Shown: piece by piece, positions 33,478 through 42,047 of the stretch
How positions within the stretch are numbered: the first letter of the stretch is position 1
Layout of the letters: every line of letters starts with the position of its first letter
Source: Streptomyces sp. NBC_00704
GTDB taxonomy: Bacteria > Actinomycetota > Actinomycetes > Streptomycetales > Streptomycetaceae
DNA: 64,000 nucleotides
NCBI RefSeq assembly: GCF_036226605.1
Contig: NZ_CP109000.1
Coordinates: 3,034,501-3,098,500, forward strand
Direction: 5' to 3'
Notes under the pieces: model-generated
Database searches by the model: none
What the model saw: only the letters and a program-made list of their open reading frames with translations
Told to the model about the DNA's origin: nothing
Program-made: the position numbers and the translations under genes

Positions 33478-35901
33478 ATGAGTGACGATCCGCAGCCGCA
33501 GCAGCCGACCGAAGGCTGGGCACCAGGAAAGCCCGAGGCGGGTGACGGGGGAAGCGAGAACAAGGTGAAGCGACCCAAGCGCACCGGACTGCGCCGCCTC
33601 CTGCCCACCTGGCGCATGGTGCTGGGCACGTTCGTCCTCGGCGTCCTGCTGGTCGTCGGCCTGTTCTTCCTCGGCTACTCGATGGTCAAGATCCCGCCGG
33701 CCAACGCACTCGCCATGAAGCAGTCCAACGTCTACCTCTACGCCGACGGCACCGAGATCGCCCGCGACGGCACCGTCAACCGCGAGAACGTCGACCTCTC
33801 CCAGATCTCCAAGGACGCCCAGCACGCCGTCCTGGCCGCCGAGGACCGCGACTTCTACACCGAGTCCGCCATCGACCCCAAGGCGATGCTGCGGGCCGGC
33901 TGGAACACCGCCACCGGCAAGGGCAAGCAGTCCGGCTCCACCATCACCCAGCAGTACGTGAAGAACTACTACCTCGCGCAGGAACAGACCGTCACGCGCA
34001 AGTTCAAGGAGTTCTTCATCTCCATCAAGCTCGACCGCGAGAAGTCCAAGGACGAGATCCTCGAGGGCTACCTGAACACCAGCTACTTCGGCCGCAACGC
34101 CTACGGCATGCAGGCCGCCGCCAAGGCCTACTACGGCGTCGACGCCGCGAAGCTCACCGCCGCCCAGGGCGCCTACCTGGCCGCACTGGTCAACGCGCCC
34201 AGCGAGTACGACGTCATCGCGCACCCCGAGAACAAGGCCGCCGCCCAGGCCCGCTGGAACTACGTCCTCGACGGCATGGTCACCAAGGGCTGGCTCAGCC
34301 AGACCGCCCGCAGCGGCATGAAGTTCCCCGCGCCCAAGGAGACGTCCGGCGCCGACAACGGCATGTCCGGTCAGCGCGGCTACCTCGTCAACGCGATCAG
34401 GGACCACCTCAAGAACAACAAGATCGTCACCTCGGAAGAGCTGGAGAGCGGCGGCTACCGCATCACCACCACCCTCGACAGGGCCAAGCAGAAGGCCTTC
34501 GTCGACGCCGTCAACGACAAGCTCATGTCGAAGCTCGACCCGAAGAAGCGCAAGGTCGACTCCTACGTCCGCGCGGGCGGCGCCGCCGTCGACCCCAAGA
34601 CCGGCAAGATCCTCGCCATGTACGGCGGCGTCGACTACGTCAAGCAGTACACCAACAACGCCACCCGCCAGGACTTCCAGGTCGGCTCCACCTTCAAGCC
34701 GTTCGTCTTCACCTCGGCCGTCCAGAACGACTCCACCACCCAGGACCGCCGGCAGATCACGCCCAACACGGTCTACGACGGCACCAACAAACGCCCCGTC
34801 CAGGGCTGGTCCGGGCCCTCCTACGCCCCCGAGAACGAGGACTACGTCAACTACGGCGACATCAACGTGCGCACCGCCACCGACAAGTCCGTCAACACGG
34901 TGTACGCGCAGATGGCCGTCGACGTCGGCCCCGCCAAGGTCAAGCAGACCGCGATCGACCTCGGCCTGCCCGCCACCACCCCCGACCTCCAGCCCTACCC
35001 CTCCATCGCCCTCGGCACCGCCAACGCCAGCGTCCTGAACATGGCCGAGGCCTACGCCACCCTCGCCAACCACGGCAAGCACGGCGCCTACACCCTGATC
35101 GGCAAGGTCACCAAGAACGGCGCCGACGTGATGGAGCTGCCCGCGTACAAGGCCACCCGGGCCGTCAGCCGCGAAGCCGCCGACACCACCACCTCCGTCC
35201 TGCGCAGCGTCGTCGAGAACGGCACCGCCACCGAGGCCCTCGCCGCCGGCCGGCCCGCCGCCGGCAAGACCGGCACCGCGGAGGAGGACCAGGCCGCCTG
35301 GTTCGCCGGCTACACCCCCGACCTCGCCACCGTCGTCGCCGTCATGGGCCAGGATCCCGAGACCGCCCACCACAAGTCCCTCAAGGGCGCCATGGGCCTC
35401 GACCGCATCAACGGCGGCGGCGCGCCCACCCAGATCTGGGCCCAGTTCACCAGGAACGCCCTCAAGGGCACCCCGGCCTCGGAGTTCAACCTCCAGATCC
35501 AGGACGGCGGCGAGGAGTCCGCCTACCCGTCCACCCCGCCCTCCTCGGACGAGCCCGGCGACGACGAGTCCACCGGCAGCACCCCCTCCGGCGACGCCAC
35601 CAAGGGCCGGACGCAGGGCCAGACCCAGGGGCAGACGGGCGGCGCCCACACCACCGGCGGCGCCAACGGCGACACCACCTCCGGCGCCACCGGCAACGGC
35701 GGCACGAACACCGGTGCCACCTCGGCCGGCGCGACCGGCGGCAGCCCCACCACCGGGGGCGCCACCTCCGGCGCCGACTCCGGCGGGACCGACGGCGGGG
35801 GCGCAGCGGCCGGCGCCACCGACGGCGGCGCCACCGGCGACCCCGGCAACTCGGGAGGCACCACCGTCGGCCCCCAGCTCACACCCGTCCGCCGCGACTA
35901 G
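33478..35901 (+). CDS. Class A penicillin-binding protein (transglycosylase/transpeptidase)
   Basis: 807 residues. Cytoplasmic N-terminus, TM helix ~50-73 (MVLGTFVLGVLLVVGLFFLGY), glycosyltransferase-51 domain with AAEDRDFYTESAID and GKQSGSTITQQYVKN, then the transpeptidase with SxxK (GSTFKPF), SxN (DKSVNT) and KTGT (GKTGTAEE). C-terminal tail (~685-807) is Gly/Thr/Ala-rich low complexity (GGANGDTTSGATGN). Both catalytic activities polymerise and cross-link peptidoglycan outside the membrane. ATG 33478 with AGGAG upstream. Divergent from the ABC operon. Confidence 0.93.
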   Translation: MSDDPQPQQPTEGWAPGKPEAGDGGSENKVKRPKRTGLRRLLPTWRMVLGTFVLGVLLVVGLFFLGYSMVKIPPANALAMKQSNVYLYADGTEIARDGTVNRENVDLSQISKDAQHAVLAAEDRDFYTESAIDPKAMLRAGWNTATGKGKQSGSTITQQYVKNYYLAQEQTVTRKFKEFFISIKLDREKSKDEILEGYLNTSYFGRNAYGMQAAAKAYYGVDAAKLTAAQGAYLAALVNAPSEYDVIAHPENKAAAQARWNYVLDGMVTKGWLSQTARSGMKFPAPKETSGADNGMSGQRGYLVNAIRDHLKNNKIVTSEELESGGYRITTTLDRAKQKAFVDAVNDKLMSKLDPKKRKVDSYVRAGGAAVDPKTGKILAMYGGVDYVKQYTNNATRQDFQVGSTFKPFVFTSAVQNDSTTQDRRQITPNTVYDGTNKRPVQGWSGPSYAPENEDYVNYGDINVRTATDKSVNTVYAQMAVDVGPAKVKQTAIDLGLPATTPDLQPYPSIALGTANASVLNMAEAYATLANHGKHGAYTLIGKVTKNGADVMELPAYKATRAVSREAADTTTSVLRSVVENGTATEALAAGRPAAGKTGTAEEDQAAWFAGYTPDLATVVAVMGQDPETAHHKSLKGAMGLDRINGGGAPTQIWAQFTRNALKGTPASEFNLQIQDGGEESAYPSTPPSSDEPGDDESTGSTPSGDATKGRTQGQTQGQTGGAHTTGGANGDTTSGATGNGGTNTGATSAGATGGSPTTGGATSGADSGGTDGGGAAAGATDGGATGDPGNSGGTTVGPQLTPVRRD

Positions 35902-35998
35902 CGACCGCCCGCCGCCCGCCCGTCCGTCCGCGCCCGTTCCGCGCGGGCGGACGGCGGCGACCAGCGGAGTACGGCGCTCTCCGGTCAGTGGCTTCCGG

Positions 35999-36319
35999 TC
36001 AGTGGCCTCCGGTGACCTTCAGCCCCACCACGGCGACGAGCAGCAGACAGACGAAGAAGATCCGGGCGGCGGTCACCGGTTCCCCCAGCACCGCCATCCC
36101 CACCACCGCAGCCCCGGCCGCACCGATCCCCACCCACACCCCGTACGCCGTCCCGATCGGCAGCGAGCGCGCCGCGTACGACAGCAGCACCATGCTCGCG
36201 ACGATCCCCGCGCCGGTGAACACACTCGGCACCAGCCGGGTGAACCCCTCGGTGAACTTCATCCCCACCGACCAGCCCACCTCCAGCAGACCGGCGACGA
36301 CGAGCAGAACCCAGGCCAT
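35999..36319 (-). CDS. SMR exporter, SugE/Gdx (guanidinium) subtype
   Basis: 106 residues, four TM helices. The essential membrane Glu lies in GLLEVGWSVGMKFTEGF (residue ~13) and the SugE-type signature is clear (SLPIGTAYGVWVGIGAAGAAVVGMAVLGE). Gdx proteins export guanidinium with proton antiport. A guanidine-III riboswitch lies ~40 nt upstream of the ATG (36360-36400), strongly supporting guanidinium as substrate. RBS GGAGG before ATG 36319. The longer frame to 36427 runs through the riboswitch and is not used. Confidence 0.92.
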   Translation of the reverse strand: MAWVLLVVAGLLEVGWSVGMKFTEGFTRLVPSVFTGAGIVASMVLLSYAARSLPIGTAYGVWVGIGAAGAAVVGMAVLGEPVTAARIFFVCLLLVAVVGLKVTGGH

Positions 36320-36359
36320 GGGGCACCTCCGGAACGACGACTGACACAGGACAGTGCGT

Positions 36360-36400
36360 GCGTCGTCTTTGCGGATCCCGGTACGGCGCGTCTCGTCGGG
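36360..36400 (-). ncRNA. Guanidine-III (ykkC-III) riboswitch
   Basis: On the minus strand the 41-nt RNA starts at 36400. P1 is CCCG (36400-36397) with CGGG (36380-36377), a compensatory change against the Thermobifida fusca sequence as I recall it. The conserved ACGAG (36396-36392), GCGCCGUACC (36389-36380) and AAGACG (36369-36364) blocks are all kept, and the pseudoknot GCGCCGU (36389-36383) with ACGACGC (36366-36360) forms with a single C-A mismatch. It lies 40 nt before the start of the SugE/Gdx gene with a GGAGG just ahead of it, so control of translation is likely. Confidence 0.85.
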
Positions 36401-36429
36401 TGCCTTCGACGATAGCGAAGGAAACACGA

Positions 36430-36461
36430 AAGGGGCTGGTGACCGCGGTCACCAGCCCCTT
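36430..36461 (-). terminator. Terminator after the GroES-like gene
   Basis: A perfect 32-nt palindrome (16-bp arms, AAGGGGCTGGTGACCG) lying 38 nt after the GroES-like stop and before the riboswitch; it separates the two minus-strand genes. Confidence 0.85.
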
Positions 36462-36498
36462 CTCCGTCGTCGCCCCGGAGGGCTCCGCCACCGTCGGC

Positions 36499-36855
36499 TC
36501 AGAGGTACAGCCCCGTCGAGTCCTCCGACCCCTCGAACCGGTCCGCGGCGACGGCGTGCAGGTCGCGCTCCCGCATCAGCACATACGCCACGCCCCGCAC
36601 CTCCACCTCCGCCCGGTCCTCCGGGTCGTACAGCACACGGTCCCCCGGCTCCACCGTCCGCACGTTCTGCCCCACCGCGACGACCTCCGCCCACGCCAGC
36701 CGGCGGCCGACGGCCGCGGTGGCGGGAATCAGGATGCCGCCACCGGAACGCCGCTCGCCCTCGCCGGTCTCCTGCCGCACGAGCACACGGTCGTGCAGCA
36801 TCCGGATGGGCAGCTTGTCGTGCCGGGGATCGAGGTCGTCTCTCTTGGCGCTCAC
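36499..36855 (-). CDS. GroES-family co-chaperonin-like protein
   Basis: 118 residues, GTG 36855. Core of the Cpn10 fold at ~16-100: LPIRMLHDRVLVRQE, the mobile loop region GEGERRSGGGILIPATA, AWAEVVAVGQNVRTVEPGDRVLYDPEDRAEVEVRGVAYVLMRERDL. It has N- and C-terminal extensions (to LYL) not in standard GroES and is not next to groEL, so it is an additional GroES-like protein of uncertain partner. Confidence 0.85.
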   Translation of the reverse strand: MSAKRDDLDPRHDKLPIRMLHDRVLVRQETGEGERRSGGGILIPATAAVGRRLAWAEVVAVGQNVRTVEPGDRVLYDPEDRAEVEVRGVAYVLMRERDLHAVAADRFEGSEDSTGLYL

Positions 36856-36921
36856 AGCACTGAACCTACCTGCCCGGAGCCGATCCGTGAGCGGGCGGGT
36901 CCGGGGCGGTCCCGGACCCGG

Positions 36922-37251
36922 TCAGCCCTGGCGCCGGCGGGCCCCCAGGGCCAGCAGCCCCACGACCCCGACGACGACGAGCGCCGCCGGCACCACCCGC
37001 TCCAGCCGGGGTGCGCCGTCCTCGTCCACGAACTGCGCCCGCACCTCGCTCACGACCCGGTTGACCTGCACATAGGCCCGGCCCAAGGTGTGATCGACAT
37101 TGGCGACGACCTTGGCCTTGGCGTCCCCGACGATGGTCTTCGGGTGCACCCGCACCCCGATCTCGTCCAGCGTCTCCGCCAGCACCTCGCGGCGGGCCCT
37201 GATGTCCGCCTCGATCTGCGCCGGGGTTCTGGTGTCCGACGTCTCCGCCAC
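36922..37251 (-). CDS. DUF3618 membrane protein
   Basis: 109 residues, GTG 37251. DUF3618 signature TPAQIEADIRARREVLAETLDEIGVRVHPK at ~9-38, amphipathic middle, and a C-terminal TM helix (~86-105, PAALVVVGVVGLLALGA) followed by RRRQG. Probably membrane-anchored and cytoplasmic facing. Function unknown. Divergent from bcp. Confidence 0.85.
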   Translation of the reverse strand: MAETSDTRTPAQIEADIRARREVLAETLDEIGVRVHPKTIVGDAKAKVVANVDHTLGRAYVQVNRVVSEVRAQFVDEDGAPRLERVVPAALVVVGVVGLLALGARRRQG

Positions 37252-37359
37252 GGTAAGGCCTCCGAAGTCAGCCGATTCTTGTTCTGCGATCCCAGTCCCG
37301 GACAGTCTGTCAGCTCCGCGCGCCGCCGCACTGTCAGGACCCCCGGTTAGGCTGGCCCG

Positions 37360-37827
37360 ATGAGCGAGCGACTCCAGCCCGGGGACGTGGCCCCCGACTT
37401 CACCCTCTCCGACGCCGACGGCAACCAGGTCTCCCTGTCGGACCACAAGGGCCGCAAGGTCATCGTCTACTTCTACCCGGCCGCGCTGACCCCAGGCTGC
37501 ACCAAGCAGGCCTGTGACTTCACCGACAACCTCGAACTGCTGACCGGCGCCGGCTACGACGTCCTCGGCATCTCCCCGGACAGCCCCGAGAAGCTGGGGA
37601 AGTTCCGTGACAAGGAGTCCCTGAAGGTCACCCTCCTGGCCGACCCGGACAAGACCGCGCTCGACGCGTACGGAGCGTTCGGCGAGAAGAAGAACTACGG
37701 CAAGACGTACATGGGCGTCATCCGCTCCACCGTCGTGGTGGACGAGGAGGGCAAGGTCGAACGAGCCCTCTACAACGTCCGCGCCACCGGCCACGTCGCC
37801 AAGATCATCAAGGACCTGGGCATCTGA
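37360..37827 (+). CDS. bcp: Thioredoxin-dependent thiol peroxidase (Bcp/PrxQ)
   Basis: 155 residues with AhpC/TSA fold: PGDVAPDFTLSDADGN, the peroxidatic Cys in FYPAALTPGCTKQACDF (C46, with resolving C51, PrxQ type) and the later TYMGVIRSTVVVDEEGKV. Reduces peroxides using thioredoxin. ATG 37360. A terminator follows. Confidence 0.92.
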   Translation: MSERLQPGDVAPDFTLSDADGNQVSLSDHKGRKVIVYFYPAALTPGCTKQACDFTDNLELLTGAGYDVLGISPDSPEKLGKFRDKESLKVTLLADPDKTALDAYGAFGEKKNYGKTYMGVIRSTVVVDEEGKVERALYNVRATGHVAKIIKDLGI

Positions 37828-37847
37828 GGCCCCCTCCCCCGCACGGA

Positions 37848-37877
37848 CGGCCCGGGCCGGACCCCCGACCCGGGCCG
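37848..37877 (+). terminator. Terminator after bcp
   Basis: 9-bp perfect stem (CGGCCCGGG with CCCGGGCCG, 37848-37856 / 37869-37877), 20 nt after the bcp stop. Confidence 0.6.
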
Positions 37878-38065
37878 CTTCACATCCCCAGCGGGACCGT
37901 CAGGCAGACGGTTCGTCACTCGGCGCTCGGAAAACCGCGCCGCCTGTGCCCTCACCGCCCCGCGCCGGCCGAGCCGTGGCGTCGCCGGAAGGGCAGGACC
38001 CACTCGCCGGGTCGGGCGTGGCCCCGTACACTGAGGGCCGCCGGTCGAGCTTGACGACCGTGTGA

Positions 38066-38149
38066 GCGGCCTTGGCGGAATTGGTAGACGCCTCGCGTTT
38101 AGGGCGCGCTGGGAGCAATCCCGTGAGGGTTCGAATCCCTCAGGCCGCA
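38066..38149 (+). tRNA. tRNA-Leu (anticodon UAG)
   Basis: Acceptor stem GCGGCCT (38066-38072) pairs with AGGCCGC (38142-38148), discriminator A at 38149, no encoded CCA. D arm with TTGGTAGACGC, anticodon loop TTTAGGG giving UAG, a long variable arm (typical of Leu) and T arm GAGGGTTCGAATCCCTC. Type II tRNA. This reads the rare CUA codon. Confidence 0.93.
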
Positions 38150-38157
38150 CTCACCTT

Positions 38158-38206
38158 CATCAGCGAGGTCCGACTTGCGGCTTCCGCAATCCGGACCTTG
38201 CTGATG
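38158..38206. terminator. Long hairpin between tRNA-Leu and rdgB
   Basis: Arms 38158-38172 and 38192-38206 (15 bp, one mismatch) enclose a second stem TTGCGG/CCGCAA. It lies between the plus-strand tRNA and the minus-strand rdgB and likely serves both directions. Confidence 0.75.
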
Positions 38207-38214
38207 GACACTCC

Positions 38215-38817
38215 TCAGCCCAGCAGTTCCCGTACCGCCGGCACCAGTTCCCGGAAGGCCTTGCCCCGGTGGCTGATGGCGTTCTTCTCCGCCGGTGTCA
38301 GTTCCGCGCAGGTGCGCGTCTCGCCGTCCGGCTGGAGGATCGGGTCGTAGCCGAAGCCGCCCGCACCCGCGGGGGCGAAGCGCAGCACTCCGCGCAGCCG
38401 GCCCTCGACGACGCGTTCGGTGCCGTCCGGGAGGGCGAGGGCCGCGGCGCAGGCGAAGTGCGCGGCCCGGTGTTCCTCGGCGATGTCGGAGAGCTGGGCC
38501 AGGAGGAGGTCCAGGTTGGCGCGGTCGTCGCCGTGTCGGCCGGACCAGCGGGCCGAGAAGATGCCGGGGGCGCCGTTGAGGACGTCGACGCAGAGGCCGG
38601 AGTCGTCGGCGACGGCCGGGTGGCCGGTGGCCTGTGCGAGGGCATGGGCCTTGAGCAGGGCGTTCTCGGCGAAGGTGACGCCGGTTTCCTTGACGTCGGG
38701 GATGTCGGGGTAGGCGTCCGCGCCGACGAGGTCGTGGGGCAGTCCTGCGTCGGCGAGGATCGACCTGAGTTCGGTGATCTTTCCGGCGTTGCGGGTGGCG
38801 AGGATCAGGCGGGTCAT
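38215..38817 (-). CDS. rdgB: XTP/dITP pyrophosphatase (RdgB/HAM1)
   Basis: 200 residues. Starts MTRLILATRNAGKITELRSIL (substrate-binding TxNxxK), metal site ETGVTFAENALLKAHA and PAVADDSGLCVDVLNGAPGIFSARW, then GFGYDPIL and SHRGKAFR. Cleans XTP/dITP from nucleotide pools. Downstream of rph and the lipoprotein on the same strand. Confidence 0.95.
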   Translation of the reverse strand: MTRLILATRNAGKITELRSILADAGLPHDLVGADAYPDIPDVKETGVTFAENALLKAHALAQATGHPAVADDSGLCVDVLNGAPGIFSARWSGRHGDDRANLDLLLAQLSDIAEEHRAAHFACAAALALPDGTERVVEGRLRGVLRFAPAGAGGFGYDPILQPDGETRTCAELTPAEKNAISHRGKAFRELVPAVRELLG

Positions 38818-38849
38818 GCGCCCAGTATCCCCAGTGCCGTGGGCCGTCC

Positions 38850-39257
38850 CTACGGTGTGCAGACCTTGGTGAGTTCGCCGGCCGCGTCGGTGACGGGGCT
38901 GAGGTCCGGGGTCTCGTCGCCGTTCTCGATGGCGGTGCGGACGTTGGCGACGGCTGCCTGGAGGTGGTCGACGGCCTTGTTCACGTCGGCGTTGTCCGAC
39001 TTGTCGCCGATCGATTCGAGGTCGTTCTCGATGGCGGTCAGGGACTCCTGGGTCTGGGTGGGGTCGTTCGCCGCGTTGCGCACGGCCTGCTGGAGGTCGG
39101 TGACGCTGTCGGCGATGGAGTCGGCGGTCTGGACGCAGTCCAGTGCCTTGTCGACGGCGGCGCAGCCGGTCGCCGTGAGGGCCAGGCCGAGGGCGGCGGC
39201 CGCGGTGGCGGCGGCGATGAGGGCGCGGTGGGTGCGTGGGCCGGCGGCCGTGGTCAT
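38850..39257 (-). CDS. Secreted lipoprotein of unknown function
   Basis: 135 residues. Signal peptide with lipobox LTATGC (Cys ~32), then an all-helical ~100-residue domain with regular Asp/Asn/Gln spacing (DCVQTADSIADSVTDLQQAVRNAANDP... DVNKAVDHLQAAVANVRTAIENGDE) and a C-terminal Cys. Lies between rph and rdgB in what looks like one operon. Confidence 0.75.
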   Translation of the reverse strand: MTTAAGPRTHRALIAAATAAAALGLALTATGCAAVDKALDCVQTADSIADSVTDLQQAVRNAANDPTQTQESLTAIENDLESIGDKSDNADVNKAVDHLQAAVANVRTAIENGDETPDLSPVTDAAGELTKVCTP

Positions 39258-39366
39258 CGGTGGTTCCTCCCGTTGTCAGGCCCAGGAGGACCCCGTCGGT
39301 GCACTGGCGAAGACGCGCCGGAGGGCGGGCCGGTTGCCCGTGCCCGCCGCGTTCCCGGCGTGCCGT

Positions 39367-40104
<738 letters not shown>

Positions 40105-40182
40105 GGCGCTGAGCCTAGCCGCACATGCGGAAGGGGCTCCTCCCGCGGTGGGGGGAGCCCCTGGGGCGAGCCGGGGGGCTCG

Positions 40183-40416
40183 TCACATCATGTCTTCGAT
40201 CTCCGCCGCGATGGGGTCGGCGTCGGTGCCGATGACGACCTGGATGGCGGTGCCCATCTTGACGACGCCGTGGGCGCCGGCGGCCTTCAGGGCGGCTTCG
40301 TCGACCTTCGAGGGGTCGTTGACCTCGGTGCGCAGGCGGGTGATGCAGCCTTCGATCTCTTCGATGTTGTCGAGGCCGCCGAGTCCGGCGACGATCTTCT
40401 CAGCCTTGGTGGCCAT
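40183..40416 (-). CDS. nagF: PTS N-acetylglucosamine EIIB component (NagF)
   Basis: 77 residues, single EIIB domain with phospho-Cys motif EEIEGCITRLRTEVNDP. In S. coelicolor NagF supplies EIIB to the stand-alone EIIC proteins NagE1/NagE2. Divergent from nagE1 with a dre site in the shared promoter region. ATG 40416. Confidence 0.92.
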   Translation of the reverse strand: MATKAEKIVAGLGGLDNIEEIEGCITRLRTEVNDPSKVDEAALKAAGAHGVVKMGTAIQVVIGTDADPIAAEIEDMM

Positions 40417-40559
40417 GTTCCGCTCCCTGATTCCCTGATGCGCGCCGCAATTCTTGGCTGAACCGCTTTGTCGCAGTAACCCACAGTTGGCCCATCTTCG
40501 CGAGCGATTGCGCGGTGTGTGTCCGAGGATGACGTCACAGCAGCCCAATCGTCCGTAGC

Positions 40560-40571
40560 TGGTCTACACCA
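40560..40571. promoter_or_regulatory. DasR operator (dre) between nagF and nagE1
   Basis: TGGTCTACACCA exactly matches the core dre sequence of Streptomyces DasR, the GlcN6P/GlcNAc6P-responsive GntR repressor, and lies 22 nt before the nagE1 ATG; DasR probably represses nagE1 and perhaps nagF. Confidence 0.9.
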
Positions 40572-40593
40572 CCTGACAGGCGGTCGCCAAACG

Positions 40594-41892
40594 ATGAGTG
40601 CCGAGAGCGCGCAGACCGACGTCAGCCCGGCGCGCCTGCGGTGGCAGCGCGCGTTCCAGGGTCTGCAGAAGATGGGTCGCAGTCTGCAGTTGCCGATCGC
40701 GGTGCTGCCGGCGGCCGGCATCCTCAACCGCCTCGGCCAGCCTGATGTGTTCGGGGACGACGGGCTGGGCTGGACGAACGTGTCGAAGGTGATGGCGGGT
40801 GCGGGCGGGGCGCTGCTCGACGGTTCGCTGGGGCTGCCGATGCTGTTCTGCGTCGGTGTGGCGATCGGGATGGCGAAGAAGGCGGACGGTTCGACGGCGC
40901 TGGCGGCGGTGGCCGGGTTCCTTGTCTATTACAACGTGCTGCAACAGTTCCCCGAGGACTGCGGGCCGGGTTCGAAGGTCATCCCGAACATCGGGTGTCA
41001 GGCGACGGACAACACGGTGGGGGCTTTCACGTACCAGAATCCGGGGGTGTTCGGCGGGATCGTGATGGGTCTGCTGACCGCTTATCTGTGGCAGCGGTAT
41101 CACCGGACGAAGCTGGTGGACTGGCTCGGGTTCTTCAACGGGCGGCGCCTGGTGCCGATCATCATGGCGTTCGTGGCGATCGCGTTCGCCTCGCTGTGTC
41201 TGTGGGTGTGGCCGCCGATCGGTGACGGCCTGGAGAGCTTCAGCGACTGGTTGAGCGGGCTGGGTTCGTGGGGTGCGGGGATCTTCGGTCTGGCGAACCG
41301 GGCGCTGCTGGTGATCGGGCTGCACCAGTTCCTGAACGTGCCCATCTGGTTCCAGTTCGGCAGCTACACGAAGCCGGACGGGACGGAGGTGCACGGTGAC
41401 ATCAACATGTTCCTCGCGGGCGACCCGAACGCGGGCCAGTTCACGTCGGGGTTCTTCCCGATCATGATGTTCGCGCTTCCGGCGGCGGCGCTGGCGATCA
41501 CGCACTGTGCGCGGCCGGGGCGGCGCAAGGAGGTCGGCGGGCTGATGCTGTCGGTGGCGCTGACGTCGTTCGTCACGGGCATCACGGAACCGATCGAGTA
41601 CTCGTTCCTGTTCGTGGCGCCGCTGCTGTACGCGGTGCACGCGCTGCTGACGGGTGCGTCGATGGCGGTGACGTGGGGGCTGGGCGTGCATGACGGGTTC
41701 AGCTTCTCGGCGGGGCTGATCGACTACGTCATCAACTGGAATCTGGCGACGCGGCCGTGGGCGATGATCCCGATCGGGCTGGGGTTCGCCGTCGTCTACT
41801 ACGCGGTGTTCCGGTTCGCGATCACGCGGTTCGACCTGAAGACGCCGGGGCGGGAGCCGGAGGAGGAACGGGAGGACGTCACCAAGGCCTGA
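40594..41892 (+). CDS. nagE1: PTS N-acetylglucosamine EIIC permease NagE1
   Basis: 432 residues, integral EIIC of the glucose/GlcNAc family with no attached IIB: RSLQLPIAVLPAAGILNRLG, IGMAKKADGSTALAAVAGFLVYYNVL, NPGVFGGIVMGLLTAYLWQRYH, and the active loop VTGITEPIEYSFLFVAPLLYAVHALL. Ends in an acidic tail PGREPEEEREDVTKA. ATG 40594. Works with NagF (EIIB) and a Crr EIIA coded elsewhere. Confidence 0.93.
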   Translation: MSAESAQTDVSPARLRWQRAFQGLQKMGRSLQLPIAVLPAAGILNRLGQPDVFGDDGLGWTNVSKVMAGAGGALLDGSLGLPMLFCVGVAIGMAKKADGSTALAAVAGFLVYYNVLQQFPEDCGPGSKVIPNIGCQATDNTVGAFTYQNPGVFGGIVMGLLTAYLWQRYHRTKLVDWLGFFNGRRLVPIIMAFVAIAFASLCLWVWPPIGDGLESFSDWLSGLGSWGAGIFGLANRALLVIGLHQFLNVPIWFQFGSYTKPDGTEVHGDINMFLAGDPNAGQFTSGFFPIMMFALPAAALAITHCARPGRRKEVGGLMLSVALTSFVTGITEPIEYSFLFVAPLLYAVHALLTGASMAVTWGLGVHDGFSFSAGLIDYVINWNLATRPWAMIPIGLGFAVVYYAVFRFAITRFDLKTPGREPEEEREDVTKA

Positions 41893-41998
41893 GCGGAGGC
41901 CCGCGGAGACGGGGCGGGCGTCCGAGATCCGGCACGGGGCGTAGTTCTTCGGTTGCACGTTTGACGGGTTCCTTATATCGCCACCATCGTGCTAGAAC

Positions 41999-42029
41999 AT
42001 GGTCTACACCACTCAGTGGTGTAGACCAT
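41999..42029 (+). promoter_or_regulatory. Double dre site upstream of nagE2
   Basis: A 31-nt perfect palindrome with 15-bp arms and a central C. It contains two core dre sequences in inverted orientation (42000-42011 and 42017-42028). Lies ~20 nt before the nagE2 start. Tight DasR binding is expected. Confidence 0.92.
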
Positions 42030-42047
42030 CACCGATGGAGGAAGTCT

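Noticed and set aside
36320..36427. Extended N-terminus of the SMR protein
   Set aside because: The segment is the guanidine-III riboswitch and leader; the protein family starts at ATG 36319.
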